Source: Planctomycetota bacterium
Lineage (GTDB): Bacteria; Planctomycetota; Planctomycetia; Gemmatales; Gemmataceae
Length of the DNA: 60,039 bases
Reading direction: 5' to 3'
Assembly: GCA_016195405.1 (NCBI GenBank)
Contig: JACPZP010000111.1
Location: 1 to 60,039 of the forward strand
Part shown: one piece after another, positions 15,532 through 24,769 of the stretch
Layout: every line of letters begins with the position of its first letter
Numbering within the stretch: position 1 is the first letter of the stretch
Notes under the pieces: generated by a model
Database searches by the model: none
What the model saw: only the letters and a program-made list of their open reading frames with translations
What the model was told of the DNA's origin: nothing
Made by a program: the position numbers and the translations under genes

Positions 15532-17355
15532 TTACTCATCCCGTTCCCGCACGTTAAATTCCAGCTTCCACCGCTCCTTGCCGTCGCGGCTCTGACACCA
15601 CAACTCCAGCGTGCCCACTTCGGTCACGCGGCTATGCAGGTGGACGGGGACGGTGCGGCCTTCTTTTCCAGGGGCTTCGAGCGTCGTGGCCAACGGGGTC
15701 AGCTCTTCGATTTGGTCTTGCCATTCTTCGATGAGAATGCCGGCGGTATCGCCCCGCCTCGTCGTGCTGCCGAGGAAGCGGAACTCGGCCGGCTCGCCGA
15801 CGATGAGACCGAATTCTTGCGCGGGCAGTTCGGTTTCGGTGCCTTCCTCCATGCCGAAGGGGACGACGCAGAGGGCCTTCAGCGGCGGCGGGCTTCCGGG
15901 GACGGCGGGCAACGAGGTTTCGACGCCAATGTAGTAGGCCCTTGCCGTGCCGCCGCGAATGCGGATGCCTTTGCCGCGCCGCACCAGGCCGTAATAGGCG
16001 GCCCCGGCGGCGACGGCGCGGTCGAGATCGGTTCCCGGCAACTCGCGCACGCCCGTCTTCTGCCATTCGTTCAAGACTTCGAGCAGGCGCTGGCGCAACG
16101 GCCCGGCCTTGAAGACGCCGCCGTTGAAGAGCACCGCGCACGGCTGGCCGATCTTTTTGCGACCTTTTTTGGCGCCCTGCCGTTGCGTCAACACCTCGGC
16201 ATTGCGACGAAGGAACTGGGCCAAGTGTTTCGAAACGCCCGGGTCGGCGGCGTAGGGCAGGCCGATCTCCTGCAGGCCCACCGTCCGCTGCTTCTGCGGC
16301 ACGGCGTCGGTCGGGCAGTGCGGGAAGAAGCCGTCGACCAAGACCTTTTCCACGTCGGACCGGCTCAACTCGCCCTTGATGGCGCCGCCGATGACTTTGC
16401 TGCCGCGGCCCAGGACGGTGAACGGCGCCTTTTCGAGCTTCTTGTCGCTGAAGATGGTTTCCTTGGCGAGCCGGCAACTGTGCCAAAGCATGTGCATCTG
16501 TCCGGCGTCGAGCTTCACGCCTTTGATGGCGAATTGGGCGGCGGCGTGATGGGCCAAGGCGAGATCCATGTTGTCGCCGCCCAGGAGGATGTGATCGCCG
16601 ACGGCCACCCGGGTCAGCACGAGCTGGCCGGCTTCCTCGGTGACGGCGATAAGCGACAAGTCGGTTGTGCCGCCGCCCAGGTCGCAGACGAACACCACGT
16701 CGCCGACTTCAACCTGGTCGCGCCAGGTGTCCTCGCTGGCATCGATCCACGAGTAGAACGCGGCTTGCGGCTCCTCCAAGAGCGTCAGCTTCTCCAACCC
16801 CGCCGCCCGGGCCGCCTCGACCGTCAGCTCACGGGCCACGGCGTCAAACGAAGCCGGAACGGTTAGGATGATGTCCTGCTGTTCGAGACGATGGCCGGCA
16901 ACGTCCTTGGCGATCAAATGATTCCACGCATCGACCAGGTGCTTGAGGTAGTAACTGGTCGCTTCCAAAGGCGAGACGCGGCGGCCGCTCTCGGGGGCTT
17001 TCCACGGCAAGAGCGGCTGCCGGCGATCGACGCCGCCATGACAGAGCCAGGACTTCGCGGATGAGACCAATCGCGTCGGCACCTGGCTGCCAAAGACGCG
17101 CGCGAATTCACCGACGCAGTAATCTCGTCCCGTCGCCCAGGGCAAGTTCAGACTCCCCGCCGGCTGCTCGTTAGGCCCGGGCAGATACAGAAACGACGGC
17201 AAGAGCGGCCGTTCCTCGACGACTCCAGGCTGCACGATTTGCGGAATCATCAAATGTTGCAACGGCGGCGCTTCACCGGCGCCGGTATCGAAATAGGCGA
17301 GCGCGCAGTTGGTGGTTCCCAGATCAATGCCGACGACAAAACGAGCTTGGGTCAC
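15532..17355 (-). CDS. Hsp70-family (DnaK-like) protein
   Basis: ATP-binding protein of 607 residues with the actin/Hsp70 fold. Phosphate-1 motif IDLGTTNCALAY is at about residues 11-22; phosphate-2 is VCDLGGGTTDLSLI; a conserved Gly-rich segment, LFNGGVFK, lies further on. The C-terminal 120 residues are beta-rich and shorter than the DnaK substrate-binding domain, so this is a paralogue and not DnaK itself. GTG 17355 is preferred because GGAG lies nine bases before; an upstream ATG at 17397 would add 14 unlikely residues. Such Hsp70-family proteins are multiplied in planctomycetes; clients are unknown. No GrpE or DnaJ gene is adjacent. Confidence 0.88.
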   Translation of the reverse strand: MTQARFVVGIDLGTTNCALAYFDTGAGEAPPLQHLMIPQIVQPGVVEERPLLPSFLYLPGPNEQPAGSLNLPWATGRDYCVGEFARVFGSQVPTRLVSSAKSWLCHGGVDRRQPLLPWKAPESGRRVSPLEATSYYLKHLVDAWNHLIAKDVAGHRLEQQDIILTVPASFDAVARELTVEAARAAGLEKLTLLEEPQAAFYSWIDASEDTWRDQVEVGDVVFVCDLGGGTTDLSLIAVTEEAGQLVLTRVAVGDHILLGGDNMDLALAHHAAAQFAIKGVKLDAGQMHMLWHSCRLAKETIFSDKKLEKAPFTVLGRGSKVIGGAIKGELSRSDVEKVLVDGFFPHCPTDAVPQKQRTVGLQEIGLPYAADPGVSKHLAQFLRRNAEVLTQRQGAKKGRKKIGQPCAVLFNGGVFKAGPLRQRLLEVLNEWQKTGVRELPGTDLDRAVAAGAAYYGLVRRGKGIRIRGGTARAYYIGVETSLPAVPGSPPPLKALCVVPFGMEEGTETELPAQEFGLIVGEPAEFRFLGSTTRRGDTAGILIEEWQDQIEELTPLATTLEAPGKEGRTVPVHLHSRVTEVGTLELWCQSRDGKERWKLEFNVRERDE

Positions 17356-17414
17356 GGAAAGAAACTCCAGTTGATTTCGAGTCGAACTGTGGATCATTAT
17401 ACCGCGTGTCCACG

Positions 17415-17496
17415 TTTAGCCGCGAGCCAACAGCGAGCGCGGGCTGTGTCGCTCGCGAGGGACACGGTCCGCGCTCGCCGTAGGCTCGCGGCTAAA
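17415..17496. repeat. Long imperfect inverted repeat between divergent genes
   Basis: Arms TTTAGCCGCGAGCC (17415-17428) and GGCTCGCGGCTAAA (17483-17496) are perfect complements. Inside, 17431-17442 and 17469-17480 pair with one mismatch, giving a stem over most of 82 bases. It lies between the divergent Hsp70-family gene and ilvB, so it cannot be a terminator for either. It resembles the interspersed palindromes seen elsewhere in the window. Confidence 0.75.
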
Positions 17497-17542
17497 CGGC
17501 ATCTCCCGTAGAATAGTTTTTTGTGGCGAATCGAGGTCCGTC

Positions 17543-19288
17543 ATGAAGGTCAAGCAAGCGCCGCAGTCCGGCGCCGATGTCTTAGTGCAGTGCCTGGTCA
17601 ATCACGGCGTCGACGTCGTATTCGCCTATCCGGGCGGGGCGAGCATGCCGTTGCATCAGGCGCTGACGCGCTTTCAAGATCAGATTCGCACTATTCTGCC
17701 GCGACACGAGCAGGGCGGCGGGTTCATGGCGGAAGGGTACGCGCGCAGCACGGGGCGCGTCGGCGTCTGCTTGGCCACCAGCGGGCCGGGGGCGACCAAT
17801 CTCGTCACTTGCCTGGCCGACGCCAAGATGGATTCGGTGCCCATCGTCGCCGTCACGGGACAGGTCGGCACCGGCGTCATCGGCACCGACGCATTCCAAG
17901 AAACGCCAATCGTCGAAGTCGCTCGGGCCATCACCAAGCATCATTATCTCGTGCAGCGGATCGAGGACATTCCGCGGGTGATGAAGGAGGCGTTCCACAT
18001 CGCCTCCACCGGCCGGCCCGGGCCCGTCATCATCGACGTGCCCAAGGACGTTCAGAACCAAATGATCGTGGCCGACTACGATCCTCCCATGAACCTGCCC
18101 GGCTATCGGCCCGAGCGACGCGCGACGCGCGAGGAATTGGAGGCGCTGCTCGGTCTGGTCCGGCAAAGCGAGCGGCCCGTCATCTATGCCGGCGGCGGCA
18201 TCGTCCACGCGGGGGCGGCCCAGCTTCTCTGCCGCTTCGCCGAGCGGACCGGCATCCCCGTCGCGCTCACCGTGCACGGTCTGGGCGGCTTTCCCAGCGA
18301 ACATTTCTTGTGTCTGCAAATGCTCGGCATGCACGGCACCGTCTACGCCAACTATGCGATCAATGAGGCCGACCTACTTTTGGCGCTAGGCGTTCGCTTC
18401 GATGACCGCGTTACGGGGAAAGTGAGCGAATTCGCCAAGCACGGCAAGATCGTGCACATCGACATCGATCCATCGGAGATCAACAAGATCAAAGCCGCCC
18501 ATCTGCCCATCATCGGCGACTTGCGGCATGCTCTCGGAGACATGCTGGAAATCATGGACAAGGAACCGAGCTTGGCGCCCAATCCCGCCGGTCATGCTGC
18601 CTGGCTGCGCCGCATCGAAGGCTGGCGGGCGGCCGAGCCGATACGCTTCAGCGACCGCGACGATGCCATCGTGCCGCAATATGCCATCCAAAGGCTTTGG
18701 GAGATCATCAAGGAGCGCGGCCAACTCGACGACACCATCGTGACCACCGGCGTCGGCCAGCACCAAATGTGGGCGGCCCAATATTTCCACTTCAATAGTC
18801 CAAGGCGCTGGCTGACCTCCGGCGGCCTGGGGACGATGGGCTTCGGCCTGCCCGCGGCCATCGGCGCCAAGGCGGCCAACCCGCTCAAGACTTGCATCGA
18901 CATCGACGGCGACGGCAGCTTCCTCATGAACGTCCAGGAGTTGGCCAGCGCCTTTTGCGAGAAGCTGCCGGTAAAAGTGCTGCTCCTCAACAACCAGCAC
19001 TTGGGCATGGTGATGCAGTGGGAGGACCGCTTCTACGAAAGCAACCGCGGCCACACCTATCTGGGCGCCGGCTTCGACCGCGAGCCCTACCCCGATTTCG
19101 CCACCATCGCCAAGGGCTTCGGCTGCGCCGCCCGCCGCATTTCACAGAAGGAAGACCTCGACGGCGCATTGGAAGAGATGCTGGCCAGCGAATTGCCGTT
19201 CGTGCTCGACGTGCTGGTTCCCTACCAGGAACACGTGCTGCCGATGATCCCGGGCGGCATGACGGTGCGCGACATCATCAAGGCGTGA
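17543..19288 (+). CDS. ilvB: Acetolactate synthase, large (catalytic) subunit
   Basis: Thiamine-diphosphate enzyme of 581 residues that joins two pyruvates, or pyruvate and 2-oxobutyrate, in the first common step of valine, leucine and isoleucine synthesis. It has the three-domain layout of the family. The N-terminal domain has the catalytic Glu56 in [15 protein letters not shown] and the FAD-type loop GTDAFQE. The central domain contains [14 protein letters not shown]. The C-terminal ThDP/Mg motif GDGSFLMN (about 456-463) precedes [16 protein letters not shown]. The last two features are typical of biosynthetic AHAS and not of catabolic forms. No regulatory subunit follows directly; a double-ACT protein lies at 43076. 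Confidence 0.95.
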   Translation: MKVKQAPQSGADVLVQCLVNHGVDVVFAYPGGASMPLHQALTRFQDQIRTILPRHEQGGGFMAEGYARSTGRVGVCLATSGPGATNLVTCLADAKMDSVPIVAVTGQVGTGVIGTDAFQETPIVEVARAITKHHYLVQRIEDIPRVMKEAFHIASTGRPGPVIIDVPKDVQNQMIVADYDPPMNLPGYRPERRATREELEALLGLVRQSERPVIYAGGGIVHAGAAQLLCRFAERTGIPVALTVHGLGGFPSEHFLCLQMLGMHGTVYANYAINEADLLLALGVRFDDRVTGKVSEFAKHGKIVHIDIDPSEINKIKAAHLPIIGDLRHALGDMLEIMDKEPSLAPNPAGHAAWLRRIEGWRAAEPIRFSDRDDAIVPQYAIQRLWEIIKERGQLDDTIVTTGVGQHQMWAAQYFHFNSPRRWLTSGGLGTMGFGLPAAIGAKAANPLKTCIDIDGDGSFLMNVQELASAFCEKLPVKVLLLNNQHLGMVMQWEDRFYESNRGHTYLGAGFDREPYPDFATIAKGFGCAARRISQKEDLDGALEEMLASELPFVLDVLVPYQEHVLPMIPGGMTVRDIIKA

Positions 19289-19346
19289 CGCGTCAAGGCG
19301 TGACATTGGAGGCTGCAGGTGCGTTTCATACCGCGCACACGTACGA

Positions 19347-19486
19347 CGTCGTGAAACGCATTCCCGGCGGTGAAACACATGGAATGAAAGTTGGGTTTAT
19401 GTCGTAAAGGCTTGTTGCGGCGAAACATGATGCCTTTCATTTCACGAGGTCGCCGGCGTCATGAAACGCTTTGCCGGCGGTGGAAC
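19347..19486. repeat. Pair of 30-base direct repeats after ilvB
   Basis: Positions 19347-19376 and 19457-19486 match at 26 of 30 bases, sharing TGAAACGC and CCGGCGGTG. An inverted trace of the same motif (GCGTTTCA) is at 19321-19328. No gene is supported between 19289 and 19495. The nature of the repeat is unknown. Confidence 0.6.
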
Positions 19487-19495
19487 GAAATGGCT

Positions 19496-19912
19496 TCATG
19501 TGGAGCCGACGTGTGCTTCGTTTGCGCTCCCATCGGATGGCGGTGACGTCGGCCCTTTCTTGGCACATCGACTCCATTCAACAAACACCCCAATGGAAAA
19601 GCCAAACAGGGCTCCGATGGCAGTACCAAAAAAGAGCCGCTCCCCATGTTCTTCAACGAACGTAAGAACGCCAAAAACGCCTGCAAGTATCGAACCTACC
19701 GCGAGACCCGATCCAATTGGTCCAATGCGTCTTCCGGCAATTGTTCCCCCGACAATTACGCCTATGAAACAAGTAACAATGGAAAATCCCGGCTTGAGAT
19801 AAATTGCAACCGGAACCCCTACGACCACCCCACCCAGGAACGTCCCAACGAGAATGCCGTTAAGTTTTTGGATTAGTACGTCTCCAAACGATTCGTCGGG
19901 TTTAGTAGACAT
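19496..19912 (-). CDS. Small Gly-rich membrane protein
   Basis: Protein of 138 residues with three or four hydrophobic segments rich in Gly (GILVGTFLGGVVVGVPVAIY, FSIVTCFIGVIVGGTIAG, GLAVGSILAGVFGVLTF, FFGTAIGALFGFSIGVF) and short polar ends. There is no signal peptide. ATG 19912 has no evident ribosome binding site. The DNA is less GC-rich than its neighbours, which may mean transfer or relaxed selection. GxxxG-rich repeats like these occur in oligomeric membrane proteins of the glycine-zipper type. No specific family is recognised. Confidence 0.6.
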   Translation of the reverse strand: MSTKPDESFGDVLIQKLNGILVGTFLGGVVVGVPVAIYLKPGFSIVTCFIGVIVGGTIAGRRIGPIGSGLAVGSILAGVFGVLTFVEEHGERLFFGTAIGALFGFSIGVFVEWSRCAKKGPTSPPSDGSANEAHVGST

Positions 19913-20072
19913 GTTAATATTTTTTCAGACCTTACGTGGCCCGTCAAGCATGAACTCCGCTTGACAAGGCGCACGAGTAAAAACCGACCTGAGATCGGCG
20001 AATACGCATTAGGCGCGAAACCGCCGAGTGGATAGCGGGATGCCTGAGTAGTGGGTTTGTTTCTCGGCGAGA

Positions 20073-21104
20073 TTAGGCGCTCAACTTCAAGCTCCGCTCG
20101 CGGCGGATCGCGGCTACATCGGCCCAGCGAAGCACCGCGGCGGCCCAGGTCATGCCGCCGCCGAAGGCGACCATGAGGAGGTTGTCGCCGACGCGGATCG
20201 GCTGGTTTTCGAGCATCTCTCCCAGCGCGATTGGCACCGACGAGGCGCCGGTGTTGCCGTGCTTTTCCACGTTCACGTAAACCTTGGAAGGCGGCACGCC
20301 AATGGCTTGCTGCGTAGCCGTAATGATGCGCGAATTGGCCTGATGCGGAATGACATGGTCGATGTCGTCGAGGGTGAGCCCGGCCTGGTCGAGGGCTTCG
20401 TGGGCGGCTACGGCCATGCAGCGAACCGCCATTTTGAAGATCTCGTTGCCGCGCATGCGGACTAGATGGGCGCCGGTGGCCACCGTGTCGGCGGTAGCGG
20501 GTTGGGCGCTGCCGCCCGCCTCGATACTCAGATAGCCTTCCACGTCGCCGCGGCTGCCCAGCACTGTGCTCAAGACGCCGGCCTTTTGCGGCGTCGCCTC
20601 CAAGATGACCGCGGCGGCGCCGTCACCGAACAAGACGCAGGTATTGCGGTCGTGATAGTTCGTGAAGCGGCTCAAAGTCTCGCCCGAAACAATCAGAATC
20701 CGCCGATACGTGCCGGTTTGGATGAATTGGCTCGCCACGGTCACGCCGTAAATAAATCCCGAGCAAGCGGCATTGAGATCGAAGGCGCCCGCGTGGCGCG
20801 CGCCTAGTCGCTGCTGCAAGAGACACGCGGTGGCCGGCAGAAGATGATCGGGCGTGGTGGTGGCGCAGATGACCAGGTCGAGGTCGTTGGCAGGCAGATT
20901 GGCCCGGTCCAGAGCGGTTCGGGCGGCGTGCAGGCACATGCTGCCCGTGGTGTCTCCCGGCCCGGCGATGCGGCGCTCGCGAATGCCGGTGCGGCTGCGA
21001 ATCCAGGCATCGTCCGTGTCGACCAGCTTTTCGAGATCTTTATTATTGAGGATGCGATCCGGACTATGCCAACCCCAGCCGGTGATCGCCGCATTCATGC
21101 GCAT
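20073..21104 (-). CDS. fabH: Beta-ketoacyl-ACP synthase III
   Basis: Condenses acetyl-CoA (or a branched acyl-CoA) with malonyl-ACP to start fatty acid synthesis. The 343-residue length is close to the usual FabH size. The catalytic triad is visible: C114 in NAACSGF, H254 in VIPHQANSRI, and N284 in KHGNTGASS. The N-terminal DDAWIRSRTGIRERR is typical of FabH. The C-terminus has FGGGMTWAAAVLRW. ATG 21104 and ATG 21098 (two codons later) are both possible starts. It is not in a fatty-acid operon here, so it stands alone. The primer preference cannot be read from the sequence. Confidence 0.95.
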   Translation of the reverse strand: MRMNAAITGWGWHSPDRILNNKDLEKLVDTDDAWIRSRTGIRERRIAGPGDTTGSMCLHAARTALDRANLPANDLDLVICATTTPDHLLPATACLLQQRLGARHAGAFDLNAACSGFIYGVTVASQFIQTGTYRRILIVSGETLSRFTNYHDRNTCVLFGDGAAAVILEATPQKAGVLSTVLGSRGDVEGYLSIEAGGSAQPATADTVATGAHLVRMRGNEIFKMAVRCMAVAAHEALDQAGLTLDDIDHVIPHQANSRIITATQQAIGVPPSKVYVNVEKHGNTGASSVPIALGEMLENQPIRVGDNLLMVAFGGGMTWAAAVLRWADVAAIRRERSLKLSA

Positions 21105-21563
21105 GTGAGGGTCTTCCCAGAACGCCCAAAGATTGCCTAGGTTCGCTCCTTTTTCTCGTTATCGTCAACAGGCCGCAGCCTAGCACAATGGGGGATTGGA
21201 AAAAAGCCAAAATCGCGCCGCGTCAGGTCGTTGTCTCCGATCAATTTTCACTCGTCTCCTGGGTTGAGGTCCAGCAATCGTGGCAGCGTTTATGACAAGT
21301 CAGCTCACGTTATAACTACAAGGACGAGATGGAGCTGCTGGAGCGTGCCGCGGGAATTGCGCGCTGGGAATCTACGCCGACTTCGAACGCCGTCCCCTGA
21401 CGCGCGAACCCGATGCGATGATCGTGATTTCGTGGAAGGTGTAAGCCGGAAGGCTTCTTCGAGATTCCTCCCTACAATATTACGATTCTCACCCGGGGAG
21501 CCGTAGGATCAAAGGTTGCAGGCTGAAGAAGTGAGAACCAGCCGAAAGTAGTTGGAGATTGCC
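21105..21563. other. Non-coding region between fabH and the Hsp90-family gene
   Basis: No ORF here is convincing. The region separates divergent genes and should carry both promoters, but I see no clear -35/-10 pair and no strong hairpin. The last bases contain GGAG (21555-21558), which serves the TTG start at 21564. Confidence 0.4.
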
Positions 21564-23396
21564 TTGACACATCGGTTTCAAATTAATCTTCGGGGAATCA
21601 TCGACCTGCTGTCGAACCACTTGTACAGCCGGCCGGAAGTGTTTGTCCGGGAACTGTTGCAAAATGCCGTCGACGCAATAACCGCCCGGCAGCACCTATC
21701 GTCCAAGCATTCGGGCGAAATCACATTGGCGGTGACTAGCCCGCGCGGAAAGCCGCCCACGCTGGAAGTGACAGATAACGGCATCGGTTTAACGGAAGAT
21801 GAAATCCATCAGTTCTTGGCCACCATTGGCGAGACGTCGAAACGAGATGCGGAAGGCCGGCGCACCGGCGATTACCTAGGTCAATTCGGCATTGGGTTGC
21901 TCTCCTGCTTCGTGGTCAGCAAAGAAATCGTCGTCGTCACGCGCAGCGTCCGCGATAACAGTCCGGCGGTGGAATGGCGCGGTCAGGAGGACGGCACCTA
22001 TTCCGTTAGGACGCTCGACCTGGATATCGCCCCGGGAACCCAGGTTTACCTCAGCTGTCGAGCCGGCAAAGAGGAACTTTTTCGCACCGAGTCAATCAAA
22101 GATCTGGCGCTGCATTACGGCGTCCTCTTGCCCTATCCTATTCGCGTAACCAACGGCCGAGCTAGCTTCGTCGTCAACGAGGAGGGCGCGCCCTGGCGTC
22201 GGGCCTATTCCGGGGAAAAAGCGCGAACGCAGGCGCTTCTGCGTTTCGGCAAACAAGTCTTCGGGACTGCCTTTCTAGACGCGATTCCACTGCGATCGCG
22301 CGCGGGCAGAGCGGATGGCGTTGCATTCGTCTTGCCGCACCCAGCCAACCTGAGCGCTCGCCGGGCCCACCGCGTCTACCTCCGCAATATGCTGCTGAGT
22401 GAAGAGGCGGACAACCTGCTTCCAGAATGGGCTTTTTTTGTCAAAGCAGTCGTCAATGCCGATGACCTGCGCCCTACAGCTTCGCGTGAGGGCTTTTACG
22501 AGGACGAGCGTCTGGAAGCAGCCCGCGTGGAGCTGGGGGACTGCCTGCGCGACTACCTGATTCACCTCGCCGAAGAAGAATCGAGCCGTTTCCAGCGTTT
22601 TTTGGCCGTGCATCATCTGGCCCTCAAGGCTCTGGCGGCCCAGGACGAAGAGTGCTACCGGCTGTTCATTGATTGGCTGCCATTCGAAACCACGCAAGGC
22701 CGGCAGACCGTGCGCAGCCTGCGCGAGCCAAGCAAAGTGGTACGATACGTGGACGACGTTGCCCAATACCATCAGATGGAAAAAGTGGCCGCCGCTCAGG
22801 GATTTACGCTAGTCAATGCGGGATATGTGTACGAGGCGGAACTGTTGTCGCGGCTGCCAGAGATATATCCGGACATGGAAGTGCTGCAGATCGACTCGGC
22901 GGCCCTAGCACAAGACTTTGATGAGCTGGCTCTGGATGAACAGGACCGGATTCACGACTTTCTAGAAGCGGCGACGGATGCGCTACGCGCTTTCAAGTGC
23001 CGGCCGGAAGTGCGCAAGTTCAAGCCGGCGGATTTGCCGGCGTTATTCAGTGCCGGGGCCGATGCGCGTTTCTTCCGGTCGCTAGAGCAGAGCAAGGAAA
23101 CCGCCGATCCGCTTTTCCAGGGGGTCCTGGGAAGTCTAGAGGCAGGCCGCGGCAATGCCCCTCAGACCGAACTGATTTTCAATTTTGACAACCCGCTTAT
23201 TCAGCGGCTGACCAAAATGCGTCCGACGTCAATTGTCAGGCGGGCCATCGAAGTGCTTTACGTGCAAGGATTGCTCCTGGCCCATCAGCCGCTGACGGCG
23301 CGCGAACTGGGCATTCTCAGCCAAGGGCTGGCCGGCCTGCTTGATCCCCTCATTGTCCCATCGGAGCCTGCGAGACCAAAAGAATCAGAGTTATGA
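21564..23396 (+). CDS. Hsp90-family (HtpG-like) chaperone paralogue
   Basis: ATPase of the GHKL/Hsp90 family, 610 residues. The ATP site is complete: ELLQNAVDAI (residues 31-40), DNGIGLTEDEI (about 72-82) and GQFGIGLLSCFV (about 109-120). The catalytic arginine loop of the middle domain is present in PTASREGFYED (about 310-320). The C-terminal third diverges from ordinary HtpG. TTG 21564 is chosen because GGAG precedes it by six bases; the frame could start at TTG 21552. Its stop overlaps the ATG of the next gene (ATGA), so the two proteins are made together. It is probably a specialised Hsp90 with that partner, not the housekeeping HtpG. Clients are unknown. Confidence 0.9.
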   Translation: MTHRFQINLRGIIDLLSNHLYSRPEVFVRELLQNAVDAITARQHLSSKHSGEITLAVTSPRGKPPTLEVTDNGIGLTEDEIHQFLATIGETSKRDAEGRRTGDYLGQFGIGLLSCFVVSKEIVVVTRSVRDNSPAVEWRGQEDGTYSVRTLDLDIAPGTQVYLSCRAGKEELFRTESIKDLALHYGVLLPYPIRVTNGRASFVVNEEGAPWRRAYSGEKARTQALLRFGKQVFGTAFLDAIPLRSRAGRADGVAFVLPHPANLSARRAHRVYLRNMLLSEEADNLLPEWAFFVKAVVNADDLRPTASREGFYEDERLEAARVELGDCLRDYLIHLAEEESSRFQRFLAVHHLALKALAAQDEECYRLFIDWLPFETTQGRQTVRSLREPSKVVRYVDDVAQYHQMEKVAAAQGFTLVNAGYVYEAELLSRLPEIYPDMEVLQIDSAALAQDFDELALDEQDRIHDFLEAATDALRAFKCRPEVRKFKPADLPALFSAGADARFFRSLEQSKETADPLFQGVLGSLEAGRGNAPQTELIFNFDNPLIQRLTKMRPTSIVRRAIEVLYVQGLLLAHQPLTARELGILSQGLAGLLDPLIVPSEPARPKESEL

Positions 23397-24490
23397 CAGA
23401 CCCACGTGATCAAATCGTCGACCTACTATGCGAAGCGGAAGGACTCCCTCACGGACCGGCGAAGGTCGCCTTGCTGGAAGAGGCAGTCCAGCTCGCCGAT
23501 TCACTTAATGATCTAGACCTCGGATTCGAGGCGCGCAACGGCCTAATGGAGGCGGCCAATTTCTCCGGCCGACCTGACATTATACTTGTCGCTTTTACCT
23601 GGTGTCTGGCCCAATACGACCGCGATCGGGAGCGATTTGATTCCTATGACATCTTGTGGAAATACAAGTGGGTGATTACGATCGCCTACCAGTTTCCGGA
23701 GATCAGCCGGCCGCGACTCGAACAGCTCCTCGACGACATCGATCGGCGCTATCGGGAAGCTGGCTCGACGAACTATGGGGTGTCACTGGTACGGCGGAAG
23801 CTCATGGTGCACTTCGGAGAGTGGCAGAAGGCGCGAGCTGCCCATTCCCAATTTCGCAAATGCCGCCGCGATTTCCTGAGCGATTGCCCAGCATGCGTGG
23901 CCGCATCCAATTGCTACTATTTTGCCAGCCAGCGGCACTGGGGCCGGGCAGTGCAGGCCGCTCAGCCGGTCTTGCAGAACCGACTCACTTGCACAGAGGA
24001 ACCGCACCGAACTCTCGCGAACGTTCTGCGCCCGCTTTTTCATTTGGGTCGCTTGGAAGAAGCGAGAGTCTATCAACGCCGAGGCTACCGCCTTGTCGGC
24101 CAAGCAAACCACTTCGTCGAACAACACGCGGAGCACCTTCAGTTTGCAGTACTGTTGGGCGATATGGCCCAAGCCAAGCGCTTGCTCGAGCGTCATTTGT
24201 CCGGAGCCCTGCAGATCGTTACGGTGGATGATCGCTTCCAGTTCTTGCTTGCAGGGCGCCTTTGGACGGACCGTCTTCGGAGTCGGGGCACGCGCAAGCT
24301 AAAGGTCCGCCTGCCCAAAGGACTGCCTTCACCCGATGCCGACGGCAAATCCGATGTGAGCGCCCTTGGCGCGTGGTTCACGGCCCAGTCCCAAGAAATA
24401 GCCCAGCGTTTCGATGCTCGCAACGGCACCAACGCGTTCCAGCAGCAGATCGACGAACTTCCGGAACTGCTTCGTCTGGCGCTGGACTGA
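23393..24490 (+). CDS. Helical-repeat (TPR-like) protein coupled to the Hsp90 paralogue
   Basis: Protein of 365 residues, almost all helical. Paired helices with Ala/Leu spacing recall tetratricopeptide-type repeats: KVALLEEAVQLADSLNDLDL near the N-terminus, HWGRAVQAAQPVLQ and LFHLGRLEEARVYQRRGYRL in the middle, and AVLLGDMAQAKRLLERHL later. Cysteines cluster in CRRDFLSDCPACVAASNCYY (about 155-175), a possible metal site. No signal or membrane segment is seen. It starts within the Hsp90 stop codon (ATGA). TPR proteins are well-known Hsp90 co-chaperones in eukaryotes, so a co-chaperone or dedicated client is a reasonable but unproven idea. The repeat assignment is by eye. Confidence 0.7.
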   Translation: MTDPRDQIVDLLCEAEGLPHGPAKVALLEEAVQLADSLNDLDLGFEARNGLMEAANFSGRPDIILVAFTWCLAQYDRDRERFDSYDILWKYKWVITIAYQFPEISRPRLEQLLDDIDRRYREAGSTNYGVSLVRRKLMVHFGEWQKARAAHSQFRKCRRDFLSDCPACVAASNCYYFASQRHWGRAVQAAQPVLQNRLTCTEEPHRTLANVLRPLFHLGRLEEARVYQRRGYRLVGQANHFVEQHAEHLQFAVLLGDMAQAKRLLERHLSGALQIVTVDDRFQFLLAGRLWTDRLRSRGTRKLKVRLPKGLPSPDADGKSDVSALGAWFTAQSQEIAQRFDARNGTNAFQQQIDELPELLRLALD

Positions 24491-24769
24491 TGGGAATCTG
24501 ATGCCGGTCACTCGCTCCCAATATAGGCAGGTCCTGACGTCGCATTCCGTCACCTTTTTTGGCCAGTCCTCTAACAAACTGAAATTTACTTGAACCTGCC
24601 CGTCGCACGACTCGATTGCGATAGATCTCATGAGGCGCGCCCAGTGCATTGGGCGTTGCGATTCACACTATTGAATGGAGAGTTCTGTAAAGCGGGGAAC
24701 GCGCGTCCGTGGCATTTCGGAGGCCGATTCGTCACAATAGTGGCATCGCCCTTCTTTTCGGAGTCTCCC

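Noticed and set aside
15508..16866. Long plus-strand ORF (452 residues) opposite the Hsp70-family gene
   Set aside because: Antisense shadow of a gene with clear Hsp70 motifs; its own sequence is low-complexity.
21231..21506. ORF of 91 residues upstream of the Hsp90-family gene
   Set aside because: Arg/Ser-rich sequence typical of a chance frame in GC-rich DNA; no ribosome binding site.
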